Source of the DNA: Piromyces finnis
Taxonomy: Eukaryota; Neocallimastigomycota; Neocallimastigomycetes; Neocallimastigales; Neocallimastigaceae
Direction: 5' to 3'
NCBI GenBank assembly: GCA_002104945.1
Contig: MCFH01000046.1
Span: forward strand, 372,001 to 436,000
DNA: 64,000 bases
The position numbers were made by a program, and so were the translations under genes. Each line of letters starts with the position of its first letter. Within the stretch, counting starts at the first letter, position 1. The notes under the pieces are model-generated. The model did not search any database. It saw nothing but the letters and a program-made list of their open reading frames with translations, and was not told the origin of the DNA. Of the stretch, positions 1 through 14,245 are shown one piece after another.

Positions 1-555
1 AAAATGGATAACACATTTTTTAATATAAATTTATATTAAAAACGCTTTTGCTTCATCTATTCTTTAATCTATTTCAACGTAGTAAAATATAAATAAATAA
101 ACAATTCTGTAATAATTGAATTCTATTTTTGTGCCATTTAAAAATTAGGTATAAAATAGTTAAAGCATTCTATATAATGCATATAGCCTTAAAATAACTT
201 TACTTGCTGGTGATAAACTTTAAAAGGATCATCTTAGTATCATAAGCTTTTTATTAATATATTTACTAAAAAAATAAAAGGTTTCTATTATATTGGGTGA
301 AAAAGTTATAGAATATTTGAATAGATATTAATATATAATGTATACATTTAATGTAAATTAAAAAATGTACAAAAATTCATTTCATTATTTAGGATTAAAT
401 TTCAATTTAATATTAATTATCCTTTTTTTTTGAAGCTCCCTTTTTTGATTAATTTTAATTAAAACGTTTTTGTAGGTAAGTTAAAAATTTCTAAATATGT
501 ATTTAAATATATTATTCTAAATTAAATTGAAAATAAAATAGCATGGACTAATATA

Positions 556-661
556 TTTATGTATTTAATAATATATTATTAATAGAATTGAAATATGAGT
601 TTTTTTACTTTATGTATTTAATAATATATTATTAATAGAATTGAAATATGAGTTTTTTTAC
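556..661. repeat. Tandem duplication, 53-base unit x2
   Basis: Two apparently identical head-to-tail copies (556-608 and 609-661) beginning TTTATGTATTTAATAATA. The lack of visible divergence suggests a recent duplication, or an assembly artefact. Confidence 0.85.
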
Positions 662-2049
662 TTAAAAAGTATAGTTGTAATACTCTGAATATACTATTAA
701 AATATATTTTAATTTGAAAAACCATATACTATAAGAAAGCTTAATAAATATCAAAAATAAATTTTAATATTAAAAATTAACCAATATAATTAATACAATT
801 AAACATACGAATTTGATTGGTTTTACAAATTTATTAATATCCTTATTTACTGAATAAACTAAAAAAAAAAATTCATTTTTTTAAAATTTTTATGAAATAT
901 TTTGTAAAGGTGTAAAATGTGAAATGAAATTGGGCAATGAGATTTTAACGGTGATATTGTTTGTCGTTGTATTAATATTAAATAGTTGGATAATTATGGA
1001 AAAGAAGAACTATAATAAAGTTATAGTGATATTAAATCTATTTTTTTAAAATTTCAATAATTATTAGATTTAAAATGTATATGTATAGCTTAAAAACAAT
1101 TTTATAAAAAAATAATAGAATTGTAATTAAAAATCATGGTAAATGTATAGTAAAATTATAAACAAGACAATATCTTATAAATAAAGTAAAGTAGTAAAAT
1201 GAATTATTATTATAAGTAAAATTATCACTTTTTTTATAAAAATTATTTCTGATTTTAAATCACTATATTTAAAAAATATTTATTTACATATAATAATAAA
1301 TAATACGTAATATGTATTGTAATTGTAAAAAAAAAAAAAAAAAAAAAAACTATTTAAAATGACTAATAATGAAAAGCATTTGTTTATAGAGGACTTTAAA
1401 TTTAATTAAAAATTGTATATATATAAATTATGGTTTTATTTGAGTTTAAAAGATAAGTAATATATATTTAGATTTATAGTTTTTTTAAGGTTTACATAAT
1501 TTAATTTTAAAAAGTTATTAGAATTTTGTTACTATTTAAATATCATTTATTTTAAACAGTATAAACTCAATATTATCTTATAAATATTGAATTATCATTT
1601 TTTTTTCTTCATAAATATTATATAAATATTGGATTATAACTTTTTTTTCTTTAATATTATAAACTTTGAATCGTTAATCTATAAAAATCTTTTTAAAAAT
1701 TCATGTTGTTAAAAATTAACTTTTAATAATAGTTTAAAAAAATTAAAGTTTTAATTTGGAATGAATTGAAACTTTAATCCTTTGAGAAATATATTGTAAT
1801 ACTATAACGAATATATTAATTTTTATTTTTACTATTTTTTTTATTGCTGATATTGTAATATAACTAATAATGAACAAACGGCGGCAATATTATTTAATTA
1901 ATGACTTAGCACATGTTTTATTATATTACTAACTATTACTCTATATAATAAAATTTTATTTTTTTTTTAATTATAAAAAATTATTCATATGTAAGGACGA
2001 TTATAAATGCTATTATTTAGATTTATTTAAACACATATATATATAAGCC

Positions 2050-2080
<31 letters not shown>

Positions 2081-2560
2081 TATAAAATAATAATGAATTA
2101 AAGGGTGACATGAAACAAGAATTAAAATATTTTTATTGTATTAATTTTCTTTTTTTTTTTATTAAAATTGAAAAATTAAAAACTTTTTAATTTTACTTAT
2201 TTACATTGTCATCTTTATTTTAAAAAATCTTAATTATTTGTTAACAACTATTTATAATTTTGGTATAAAATAAATTTAATTATATTTTTATTTATATAAA
2301 AATATTAAAATAGATATTTCTGTAGTGAAACATTTTATCTAAAAGAAAAAGTTAGGACAACAAAAAAGTCAAAAGAACAAATAATCTAACCCTTATATTT
2401 AAATTAAATTCCTAATCCTTAATGCTTCATTCTCAATTATTTAATTAATGATTAATAAATCACTTGATCAACCTAAACTTTTTTTTATTAATAAAAAAAT
2501 AAATCATTTTATATGAAAAAATTAAAGATATTTATTTGGATAAATAAATTTTTGAAACCC

Positions 2561-2561
2561 A

Positions 2562-2608
<47 letters not shown>

Positions 2609-2610
2609 AT
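2561..2610. repeat. (AAAT)n microsatellite
   Basis: About 12 uninterrupted ATAA/AAAT units, some 210 bases downstream of the stop codon of the nucleoporin gene. Confidence 0.95.
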
Positions 2611-2819
2611 ATACTTTTAATGAAAATTTAGTATAAATATATTAATGATATATAGATTCATTATTTTTATACTTTTATTGTTGAAATTCAAAGAAAACTA
2701 CAAAATATGTTGTAACAATTGTTTTTATATAATAAATATATTAAAAAAAAGATACATTATTATTTTTGATTAGAAATAAAATATTATAAAAAGGCAAAAA
2801 AAAAAAAATATTTTGATAA

Positions 2820-4611
2820 TTAAATTAATAAATCTTTAATAGCGTTGGTAATATTTTGTGAAAATCTTTGATAATTTGTTGTATCCTTTGGTAAAATATT
2901 TGATATTTCAATTGGCTAATTAATTTTATTGTATTAAAAAAAAAAAAAGATTGCTTTAGTATTTTTAATTTATATAGGTATTATCATTATTATTATCGAT
3001 TGATAATATTAAATTTACCATAGTAAATTGTTTTAGTTTATTCAAGGTATTCAAGATTATCTTTGACATTGGTAATTCAATGGATGGATTGATTTCATCA
3101 ATGAAATGTTTCCATTTATTAATATCGATTTCTTTGTAATAATTGAGATGACTCCATAATAGAATAAGGGAATGCTCAATAATATCTATACATGTTAAAA
3201 AATATTAAATATATATAAAAGAGCGAAAAATAGATAAGAATTATTTCGTTTTTTTTTTTTTTTTTTTTTTTTTTAATAAATAAGTTTTAAAAAATTAATA
3301 TGCCTATTTTAATGGTTTATCATTGCATTTATTAGGAGTACTTACAAAGACAAGTACTTATTTCATGGGATTTTAATCTTATCAAATTGGTTAAACCAAG
3401 TTGTATTTCTTGTATATTAGCATTATAATTCATATTATTATTAGATTGATATTTATCTAGTTTTTCGGATAATTCTCTAACGTCAGAGGAAGTAGTTAAC
3501 ATATCATCTAAATTTTCATTTATACTACAAATAAGATTGTAAATAGTTGGTAACTTTCTAATATTGTAATTACTTTGTTCAATACTATTTCTTTCATAAA
3601 CAAATACTGGGCTAATGCTAGTAATTTCATCTATTCAACGAAATTAATAAGTAGTAGAAAGATGACCATAAAATAAATTAGTTTGTTATAATAATAAAAA
3701 ATACATCGATTTTTTTTTTTTTTTTTTTTTAAATAGATTTTACCTTTGGATAGAAGATTCCAAATACTTTTATTGGTAGAAATCAAATATAAATATTTCA
3801 TAGTATTCATGCATATTTTCTTTCTTAGTTGTTGTGCTTCCCATTGATATACCGATTTAATATTATTATTAGATGCTATAAAATAAAACATTAGTATACA
3901 TAGTACAATATAAATATATTTGAAATGAAGAATATATATATATTTTCTATTAAGCTTATTGTAACTTACAGATTAAAATAGGTTGATTAGATAAATATTT
4001 CTCTATTTCATTAATTGGTTTTAAATGTGGTAACCAATGATAAATAATGGAATACTTTTGATATATATTTATGATTAATGAATGGAATGAATTATTTCCT
4101 GGTCCAGGTAACTATATATACATATACATACAAATATAATAAATAATATAATCAAGTTAATTATTTTACTTTTTTTAACATTTTAAATTTTTTTAAGCAT
4201 ACAATTTCATTTAATAATTCTTCATAATCTGTTAAATAAGAAAAGATGGCTGTAATAAGGTCTAATTCCTTCATCGATTTTAATGTCGTAATTTGGTCTT
4301 TCATTATAATCATTATTATATCTTTGTAGATTTGAATAAATTGGGCAATCTAGAAAAATATATATATTAAATAAATTAAATATATATATATTTAAAAAAA
4401 ACGCGTTACTACTATTAATGAGATAAAAATCATTTTTATTTTTAATACCTTAATCATATAACTATTATAGCGTTGAATAAATTGTTCTTTAAATTCTATA
4501 TCTGAGCTATCTTGATAATTATATAAACTTAAGATTCTAACTAATAATTGAAGAATTGGATATAATAATTGATGATATCTTTCTCTTAAAGATGGTGCAA
4601 ATGTACCAATA

Positions 4612-4652
<41 letters not shown>

Positions 4653-7600
4653 AAATAAAATATTTAAGTACATATATATATGATATCATAAATTACATAG
4701 TTACAAAAAAAAAAAAAAAAAAAAAAAAAAGAATTCTACATACCAATATTCAATTGTTCATATTCTGGTTTCAAGTTTAAGTAAGAGAATTTTGCAAAAT
4801 TTTCTAATAAACCAGTATTTAATATTAAATTAATACCCTTTATTGTTTCACTTAAGGAAAGGAGGAAACTCATTTTCGATTCATATAAATATAAAGCATT
4901 TAAAGATACTTTTTATATATATTAAATAAATATATAAGTAATAACAATAAAAAAAAAAAAAAAAAAAAAAAATTAGCATTTATATCCTATTTTATAAAAT
5001 ATTATATCAATATATTATAATATATATATTTGACTTATTTTTATTATTATTACTTGGGTTATCATTTTGTAAAATATCATGAATAGATTCAATCATGGTC
5101 TTGTTGTTAAAGTCCTTGATGATTAAATGAATGATTTTATTTTCCTTTAAAAATTTCAAAACATAATCAATGTTGAAGATGGTTCTTGAGAATTTACAAA
5201 GTTTACTTAAAAAGGTGTAGGCGGATATACGCCAAATTATTTGAGATTTGAAAATATCATAGGTTGCGCTTTCCATTAATACACGGAAGTATTTAAAGAA
5301 TGTTTTTAAAACTTCATCCATTTTAGTATCATCCTTAATTATTCTATTCTTATCAACCCATTCTTCTAATTCTCTAGCAGTTGGAACAATTTCTAAATCA
5401 TCTTTACTTCCAGTGAAGATAATATCAGAAGTAATGGCATAGTCCATACATTTTGTAAGGAAGGTATAAAGGTGTCCACGAATAGATACATAGACGTCGT
5501 TATTTTGATTATCATCAGAATTCTTACTTCTAACCTTGAGGAAAAGTTTTAATAAAAGATATATAAGATGATAGGTTAATGGATATGTTTTTTGCTTCTC
5601 TTTATTAGATTCCATTAAGATACTATTGATTTCAGTAACATTATTAAGAAGTTGAGTTAAAAGTGTAACTGATGTTTTTACATATAATAAAACAAAGTCT
5701 TGATTTTCTTCTAGGGTTGATCTAATTAATAATTCAATTATAATGTTGTAGAGAACAATACTACGTTGATCATAGGTCATAAACTTGTTACATTTAAGAT
5801 AAACGGTTTCTACAATCTCAATCCATGCTTTTACATAGTTATACTGAGCCATAATCATTTCGCGAGAGTGATTTACTGCAAATAAATATTCCAGAACTTG
5901 ACGCATTTCCATTTGATACATATCTTTTTGACTTTGAATAGTAATAACGTTATGCTTTATAAGATACATTTGATAAATTTCCATCATACGGTAGATGCTA
6001 GTAATGTCATAAACATCTACTCCTTGGCTATTACTTTGAATAAATTTATCATAATCAATTTTTTTTAAGTAAAAAAGATTAGTATCTTCTTTAAATTTAA
6101 GTGGAAGTGGCTTCTTTGGTACTTCATCAATAGAGGAAAGAATTGAAAGGAGACGATTTGAAATAGTATTTTCATGATTAACAATTGGTTGTAATAAAAG
6201 TTTCATCAATTGTTGAATATAGTGTTTGCAGGAATCTTGATTTTTAATAGTATGAAGGTCAAGAGCAATGGTCTTCATTATCCATTTTTGACGAATTAAT
6301 TGAGAAATGAATACAGAAGCCTTGGATAAATAAGTTTTAATGACCTTATTGATGAAATCTAATTGCTTTGGATATTGTTTACTATTTGGATTTTCTGAAA
6401 GAAGAACTGTATCAACAATAATGCCATTAAATTGATGCTTTAATGGTAAACCCTTTAATTGAATTGTATTTAGATTTTCGTCAAATCTTAAATAATTGAG
6501 AATAATTTTTTCGGTATCTTTAGAGGCGCAGAGTCGATATAAAACTTCACAAGCTTTTTCATTTAAGTATGGATTTTTGTGAGCTGGCATATTAATTTCA
6601 TTCTTTATTATTTCTAAAAGTTCTTTGAAACAACCATTTTTTATATATTGCTCATAATCATTTCTGTGATTATAAGAATCATTATCTAATGCCTCATTTT
6701 CGCTTTCTTCACTGTCATCGTCACTACTGATGTCTTCTTCCATACTTGGTAAACTATTCATTAATTTTTTTTTCATATTTCTTTTTAAATCAATACCTAA
6801 AATATAGTTTGCTAATGGTGCTAATTTTGGCTGAGAATCGTCTGAACGCTGATTATCTAATAAAAGGTGAAGGATAGCTGCTTGTAAAGTATTAGAAACA
6901 ATTGGTAATTCTTCTAAATCATGAATTTCAAAAAGGTTCATAATATCTTCTACTGTTTTAGAGTCGTATACATTTTCTGTTAAGAAACGACCAAAAATAT
7001 CTAAACCACTGTAATATGAAGGTAATTCAATTGGTTTCTCAATTTCGTAATGTTTAATAGCTTTCATAAAACCATTTAATATCTTGCTTGAATTTTCAGA
7101 TGAAGATAATATATTAGCAATAGACTGACATTTTTGTTGAATGAAAGAATCACCATCTTCAATTTGTAATACATTTGATTCTTGGAAATATGGTGATAAG
7201 GAAAGATTTAATAATATCTTAGAAACATAAATACTTATATTTTCATTAATAGGATTATCTATTAAATGTGAGATATTAACAATAATTTCTGGACAGTAGG
7301 CAAAGTATTCATCTAAATGTGTCATTGCTTCAGGAATTGAATATGGAAGGTTAAATTTATTAATCTTTGGTATTAAAAGGCCAAGGAAGGAATCTTGGAT
7401 ATTTAATACAGTTAAAAGAAGTTGAAGAACATGTTCAATGGATTGTGACTTAAGATGATTAATATGTCTATCATTCATATTATCTGTGGCTTCATTAAAA
7501 TCTTGGAAATATAAAATACGTAAGATACTAGTTAAAAATTCTGAACCATCTAAAATTTTGCACATCATTTGACAACCTGGGTGTAGAGCTAAATTCAATA

Positions 7601-10600
7601 ATGAAATATTACCTATAGTTTCAGCTTCTTCATTTATATTGGTTTCATTTATACTTTTTTCTGAAAGGTCTGGTGAACTAGAAGAGCTAATTAATATATT
7701 TGCATTATCATTTTTATCTACATTAAAGATATCACTTTCTTCGGTATCTTCATTATTATCTGCACTTTTAGTTTTTATGTAATTTTTCATATTTTGAATC
7801 ATTTCTTTATTAAGAAAAGATCCTTCAATATTGAAAGAATTAAACCATTGATTGAAAATTCTAAGAGACGATTCAATAATTTCCCATTTTTGATGAGAGA
7901 TTTTATAATCACGATCAAATGCTTTCATAAAGATATCATATATAATATAATTAACATAGTCCATATTGTTAAAATTATTTAATTTTTTATCATATAAACT
8001 ATAATTTTGAAGATTTTGTGATAAAATACTGATTAAATTCATAAAGGCAATAGTTTCTGAATAAATACCAATGGAAGATTCAACTTCTTCTAATTCATAA
8101 AGCATATTATTTTGCAAATAAATTGAAGTTTGTGAAGTATTAGAAGATATTGTTAAATTAGATTTTGATGCTAATTCTTGATCATCAAAACTCTTCCATT
8201 TAATAATATATTGTTTGTTACTTTTAATATAGTTTTGATAAATATTCTTTTTTTGAATTAGGTAATAATTATTTTTGTTAATATTATTTGTTTTATTATT
8301 AGACTTCAAGAAGTGAGATTGCTCTAATATTAACCATACTTGTCTTGTAATATCAATATGTTTACCATTAATTGGAAGACAAAATGCTGATATTGTGCGA
8401 AATATGGATGCGTGTAATGAAATTTTTATAGAATCTTCAAGTGATTCTGAACGATAACATAATAAATTAAATAAATGATTTACTGCTTGATATTTTGGAT
8501 TTTCATAAAGTGTGGTTCTTGCTTGAATTGAATAATGTGCGACTTGTCGAATTAATCTTAATATTGCTTTTAATAGGTTTAAATCTGAGTTTACAATAAA
8601 AGCAGATGAATGATTCTGAGCTTTTATTATAAAATCGTTTAATGATGTAAATATTACAATCCAGTTAAATTTATTGTAATTTGGATATGATGAATTGGTA
8701 ATATTTGATTGCATAAAATCATTTGCTATTAAATGATCGTATGTAATTTGTGCACATGATTTTCCTGTTGCTAAAGCAGCTAAGAAATTTACATATATAC
8801 TTTTATCCCCATGAATGAATACATTTATTGATTTAACTATGAAGTTATATAAATAATCTATTTTCCAAAAGCGAAGACCATAATCCATGTTACTACCAAT
8901 AAATCTAGATAATAAATATAAAATATTTTCATGATTCTTTTATGAAGTAAATATTAGAAAATTAATTATATATATTTTTAATTATATTTATATATTAATT
9001 AATTAGTAATATATAATTAGTAATATATTTTTATATATAATATGAAATTTAAATAAACAAATAAAAAAAGTATAAATACCATAATTTGTTCTGCATTATC
9101 ATTAACAGAAATAATTAATTCAGAGTTGTATTTAATAAGTAATTCAAAGAATTGTTGAATTTCCAAAAACTTAAATTTATCTAAATCATCATCATTTGGT
9201 TGTACATGTGAGGGTGAAAAATTATCAATGTTATTTGATGTTTTATCATTATCCAAATATAAAAATGAAGATGAAGACATATCTCTTGAAAGATATTCAT
9301 TCATATTATTTCCAGTATTTTCTTCAATTATATGTTCATCATCAAAAAATGCTTGATTTTGTTGAACCATAGGTGTAAATGGTGAATTTGGTACTGCTAA
9401 TTCCATAAAATTGATAGTAGAAGTAGAATGCTTTGTATTATTATATCTTTTTGGAAGGTACATATAGTTTTTTAAAGTTCGTAAAAAGTCATTAGTTTTA
9501 AAGGCTTCATTTAATATAGTATCAATTTTTTCTTTATTCATTTTATATTTTGGTGTAATATTTGAATAATATTGGAATTGTTGAGCCCATTGAATCAAAA
9601 TAATAGCACGAATACCAAAATTTTCTTGTCTCCATAATTCTTTATTAAGTATTAAATTATGAAAATTTGAAACAAACTCTGTATTTAGTAGATAACTATT
9701 ATTTGTATTTCTTAATTCATCTTCTGGATTTAATTCTTTTATATTAATATCATTTTCTAAAATTTTATTTGTAAAGAAAAAAATAAGAAAAAGAAATTAA
9801 ATTATAATATATAATATAAATCAAAATAATAAAAAGGATGAATAAACTTGCTTAAGATAATGATTAATAGTATTAAGTTTAATTTATATAATTTTATATA
9901 CCTATAGAGTTATCGCTTATACTATCTACTGGTAGTTTTAAATATTCTAAAATCATTGATAATAAATTATTTAAAAGAGTATTGTCTTCTTCTTTTACAA
10001 TTTGTTGCATAACGTCTATAGCATCTTGATAATTAGCATAATGGAGATTAAAAAGTTGAATAAGAATGACATTTATTAACTTTTGTTCATATAAAATAAT
10101 ATTTTCTTTTTTATTTAATAAATAGTTATAATAATTTTCTTGTTGTTCTGTTACTTCAAAATCTAACTGTTCAGATGGCTCTGAAATTTTTCTTATATAA
10201 TCAATCATTAGATTAATTAGTCTTATTTTATTATCATTTTCTTCATTAGTTTCAGATAGTATTAATAAACTTGTGGTATTAATAATATTTTTAATAAATT
10301 TTGAAAATATATCATGAATACTTTTAGAAAATTTGTTTTCTATTAAGCCTGAAAGGATGAATTTCCATGATAATAAAATATAATAACGACAAGTATAATA
10401 AGAATGGAACGCTGATAATAATATCTTTATTTCATTATTTTTACTATTGTCATTGCTACACGAAGATTTTAAGTTATGATTATTATGATTTCCATTATTG
10501 CTTTTAATAGATTGATAAAGTAAAGTAGCAGCTAGATTTTCATCTATATTCAAAACAGAAGAAAGAATTAATGCATTAGTAATGAAACGTTGATTAATTT

Positions 10601-10814
10601 TGAAATTTTCATTCTCGATTTTTATTTGTCCAGATTGAAGTTTTGCATTATTAGAAGAATTTGATTTTGTTTTTTCTATAATGTTTTCAAAGAATGATTG
10701 ATTATCCTCAAGAAATATTTTTAAATTTTCTTCATTATTTTCATTCTGTGATATATCACAGAGTTTATTGTAAATTCTAACTGAATTTATTATATAATAT
10801 ATGTCTACTGTCAT
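2820..10814 (-). CDS. NUP192: Nuclear pore inner-ring scaffold protein Nup192/Nup205
   Basis: Large alpha-solenoid scaffold nucleoporin of the inner pore ring. Eleven exons in transcript order: 10814-9902, 9756-9080, 8936-5054, 4908-4744, 4612-4449, 4349-4203, 4111-3970, 3875-3744, 3630-3346, 3185-3019, 2915-2820. They sum to 6771 bases, 2256 residues in one frame. Family-like segments include the block around residues 1400-1440 (NPYLNEKACEVLYRLCAS), YESKMSFLLSLSETIKG in exon 4, RYHQLLYPILQLLVRIL in exon 5, LPGPGNNSFHSLI in exon 7, and EHSLILLWSHLNYY near the C terminus, matching Nup205-type proteins. Acidic D/E/S/N linkers interrupt the solenoid. Exon 3 begins at 8936, chosen because it keeps phase and adds ENILYLLSRFIGSN. 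The last exon is short and was chosen over read-through at 3019 because the frame continues cleanly. It is longer than typical fungal Nup192 (about 1700-1800 residues) and closer to animal Nup205. The start codon at 10814 is the first in-frame ATG; family assignment is firm. Confidence 0.88.
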
Positions 10815-11806
10815 TTTTCTTAATAATAAGTGTATTGAAATATTATAAATTATAAATTATAATTATTATTATTTTTTAATAGATGAGTATGTGTATGTGT
10901 ACAAAATAAAAAATTATTAAAGAATATTATAATTTAAATTTAGATTAAAAGAAATTCATTAATTTTTGATTATTTAATTAAATTCCATTATTGATATCAT
11001 ATATATTTAATAATAAAATCTTTTTTAAGAATCATATAATCAAATTTTTATTATTAATATGATTTTTTTTTTTTTTTTTTTTTTATTAATTCAAGAAGCA
11101 AAATACTGATTTTTTTGAATTAATATAATATCATTAACAAAATTTATTTGTATATATAAATTTTTAAAGAAATTCCTTAAATAAAACTGTACTTTATTTT
11201 AAAAAACAATTTTATTTAAAAATTCTAAAATAAAACAAAAATGAATATCAATATTGTTAATAATATTATTTTTGTTAGATTATTTTTAATCCAATCATAA
11301 TGTATTTTTTTTAATTTCTGTATACATTATGTTATGATGGATAATATATATAAATTATTATTATTTATTTTGTGTGGTTATAAATAAATAATATACCAAA
11401 TATTTCATATTTTATAAAGTATAATTTACTAATTACTTTATTCAATGTACTTTCAGGAAAACTCTTTATATTTTTATTTTTAATTTTACATACAAATTTA
11501 AAACAAAATTACTATATAAATGCTTAATATTATAAAAATACAATGAATATAAAATATAAAATTAAAAATATTATTTATATTATTTATATCAATAATAACA
11601 AAAATAATATAAATTAATTTTATTCTATTAAATATGATTATATAATTATAATAAACATAGCTTCTAAATTATTATTTTTCCAGTATATAATTTTATAATT
11701 TTTTAATATTTAAAATTTCTTCTTTTTATGTGTTACTACCAATTGTATATATAATGATAAATTCAACAGGAATAAACTTTTAGCTACAAATAACTATTTT
11801 TTATAT
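10815..11806. other. Intergenic region between NUP192 and the SH3 membrane protein gene
   Basis: About 1 kb of AT-rich sequence: promoter side of NUP192 and 3' flank of the SH3 gene, both on the minus strand. It contains a T-run near 11067-11084. No coding stretch or RNA gene is recognised. Confidence 0.6.
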
Positions 11807-13602
11807 TTATTCAGTTGGTGTTAAATTTGGTTTTCTTGCTAAACATACTAATGGGAATACACCTTCTTCCATTGTTGAATTATTTATACCAAAACCCCAG
11901 CCATCTGAATAAACAGCCTTGACCTTTATATTTTTTAAGATAAAAATTAAATTTTGTTAGAATTTTTTATTAAATAAAAATAATATATTTTAAATTACTG
12001 AAAATATTGATCTCTGTTAATTAATATTTACCGTAATCTTATCACCGAGTTGTAATGTTAATTCATCTAATTCACGTGCATCATATCCAGCAGATACTGG
12101 AATATCTGGATCACAATCCTTCATTGAATTATTTTGGTTTAATTGGTTAACACCATTAGCAGTAGATTGTCTTTTTGATAAGCGTTTTAAATCAATGTGA
12201 CTACTTTCATTTATTGAACTATTCATAAAATATCCTTCTTGGAATGAAATTGTTTTTGGTTCAATAGGTGTTAGATTTAATGAGCTATCAAAACCATCTA
12301 TTATTTGAAGATTACTTGGAAGGTTTAATGAATTTTCAATAGGTTTACTATTGTTCTTAGTATTAATTACTTCTTCTTGCTCTTTTTCTGGTGTTGATTT
12401 TGTTGAGTCTAATAGTTTTTGGTGATCATCTTCTATCTTTTGAATTTCTAATTCATCATCACTATTCTCTTCATTAATTTCATCTTGATTTGTAACATAA
12501 AGCTTCTTCTTTACGCTTTTTGATTTTTTATCATTTGAATTTAAATTTTGAGAAGAGTTAAAATTTTGATCAGTTTCAGAATTTTGAATGTTTGTTTGAT
12601 TATTTATAGTGTTGAGATTTTGTTGAGGTTGTTGCTGCATCGATCCGTATGTAACATTTAATGGATTTGAATTTAATGTGTTAGTGTTGCAATTTTGAGT
12701 GGGATATATAATTCCAGTATTAACATTTGGTGCATTCATCGTTGGTAAATATGTATTTTGTTGAGGTATAAAGGCTATGTTATTTGTTTGTGGGACTTGA
12801 TACATTTGATTTTGTATTCCTGGGTTCATATTATTCATATTATTCATACCGTTTATATTGTTTATATTGTTTGTATTATTCATATTATTAATTGGTAATG
12901 GTGGTCTCATCTGACCTACTGAATTAATTGAATGAATTGTACCAGCCCTTGAATTTAAAGTGTTAAATGAATTAACAGAATGCATAGTATTTGAGTTAAT
13001 GGAATGCATAGTACCTCCTCTTGAATTCATTGTACTTCTAGAGTTAATTGTATTTAAGGTATTAATAGTGCCAAAACCTTGGTTATTATTTTTAGTAAAT
13101 GACATATCATTTTTCGAATAATTTAGTGCATTTTCTATTTGTGGAAGAGAGGCCGAATTATAAATTGGATCAATGAAGCTATTATTTGAAGAATTTACTG
13201 AATTTACTTTCCATGGTAAGTTTGTATATAATTGCTCTTCTCTTTCTTCATACGATTGACGACGATTGTTAACAAACATAAAAACCATAAGTGAAATACC
13301 AGCTGTAATTGCAACAACAGAAATAACAATTACCACTTTTGTTGTTCCTGGTATACTATTGTTATTATTATTACTATCTTTTATTTCTTTATTATTATTA
13401 TTATTATCTGACGTTTCGATAGCTTTGTTATTTTCTGTTGATTGATTTACATTATTTTGTGTTACTGTTTGAGAAACCTCCTTTGTATCTTCAGGAAAAC
13501 CTATTTTATATTCTATATATAAAGGAGATGCTTGTCGTTTTCTTAAACCAAAAGAATTATCAACAATATTATCATTATATCCATTATTATATCCATTAAA
13601 AC

Positions 13603-13633
<31 letters not shown>

Positions 13634-14245
13634 TGTGTTGGCTATATCATTTCCATTGCCATAAGTTGAATAAATTGAATCATTTCCATTTGTTGGTCCA
13701 TTTACAGTATTATCTACATTAATATCTGAATTAAGGTCATAATTGGTGATGCGATACCCAACATCTGGTGTGTTACTATTGATTAATTTTATTTCTAATA
13801 ATATTTCAGTTGCTGAATCAGGTGTCAATTTAGTATCTTTTTTATAACAAAGATAATAACTTGTTTTTTCTGTGTTATATCCAAATTGATTGGATTGAGA
13901 TTCCTTTAATGGATGTGGAAATTTTGTATAACCAATTGGAGTTAGTTCATTATCTCTAATAACTTTTATGTCCAAATATGCTTGCTCTGAATTTTTATTA
14001 TCGTTTGTTTTTACTGCTATATATCTATATTCATTTTGGAAGCCATCATTTTGATAAATATATTGTTGTATATATTTCCAATTAAAATCTGGTGGTTGAT
14101 TATCTATTATATTTTTACAATTTAATTTTCCATTTCGCATTGATATATCATTTGGACAAGATATAATTGTTATATCAGTAATATATGAGGAATTTACTAT
14201 TGCTGATAAAAGTAATGTTCCTAATATTGAGAATTTTAACTTCAT
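11807..14245 (-). CDS. Type I membrane protein with C-terminal SH3 domain
   Basis: Two exons, 14245-12032 and 11923-11807, 776 residues. Residues 1-20 form a signal peptide (KLKFSILGTLLLSAIVNSS). A predicted extracellular part with Cys residues and Asn runs follows, including a dibasic LRKRQ near residue 233 that could be a Kex2-type site (inference). One membrane segment lies at about residues 302-325 (VVIVISVVAITAGISLMV), followed by a basic NNRRQ stop-transfer. The long cytoplasmic region is Asn/Ser-rich, with degenerate repeats around TMHSIN and NTLNSR at about 390-445. The C terminus is an SH3 domain (AGYDARELDELTLQLGDKI, then the exon 2 sequence SDGWGFG and GVFPLVCL), split by the intron. 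The canonical ALYDY is altered and the second Trp of the usual WW pair is replaced by Gly. The layout resembles fungal Fus1-like surface or polarity proteins, but function is not established. Confidence 0.82.

Larger units (their letters stand above)
1..2819. other. Non-coding AT-rich intergenic region
   Basis: No coding stretch is visible on either strand; stops are dense in all frames. It holds homopolymer A and T runs, an exact tandem duplication of 53 bases (556-661) and an AAAT tetranucleotide array (2561-2610). The right end is the 3' flank of the minus-strand nucleoporin gene. A short, less AT-rich patch near 1878-1886 (CGGCGGC) stands out but matches nothing I recognise. Confidence 0.7.

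Noticed and set aside
2965-3018. Read-through of the NUP192 penultimate exon to a stop at 2965-2967
   Set aside because: Splicing ATG|GTAAAT to TTAG|CCAATTG keeps phase and adds a coding-like C terminus (PIEISNILPKDTTNYQRF); the read-through tail is low-complexity.
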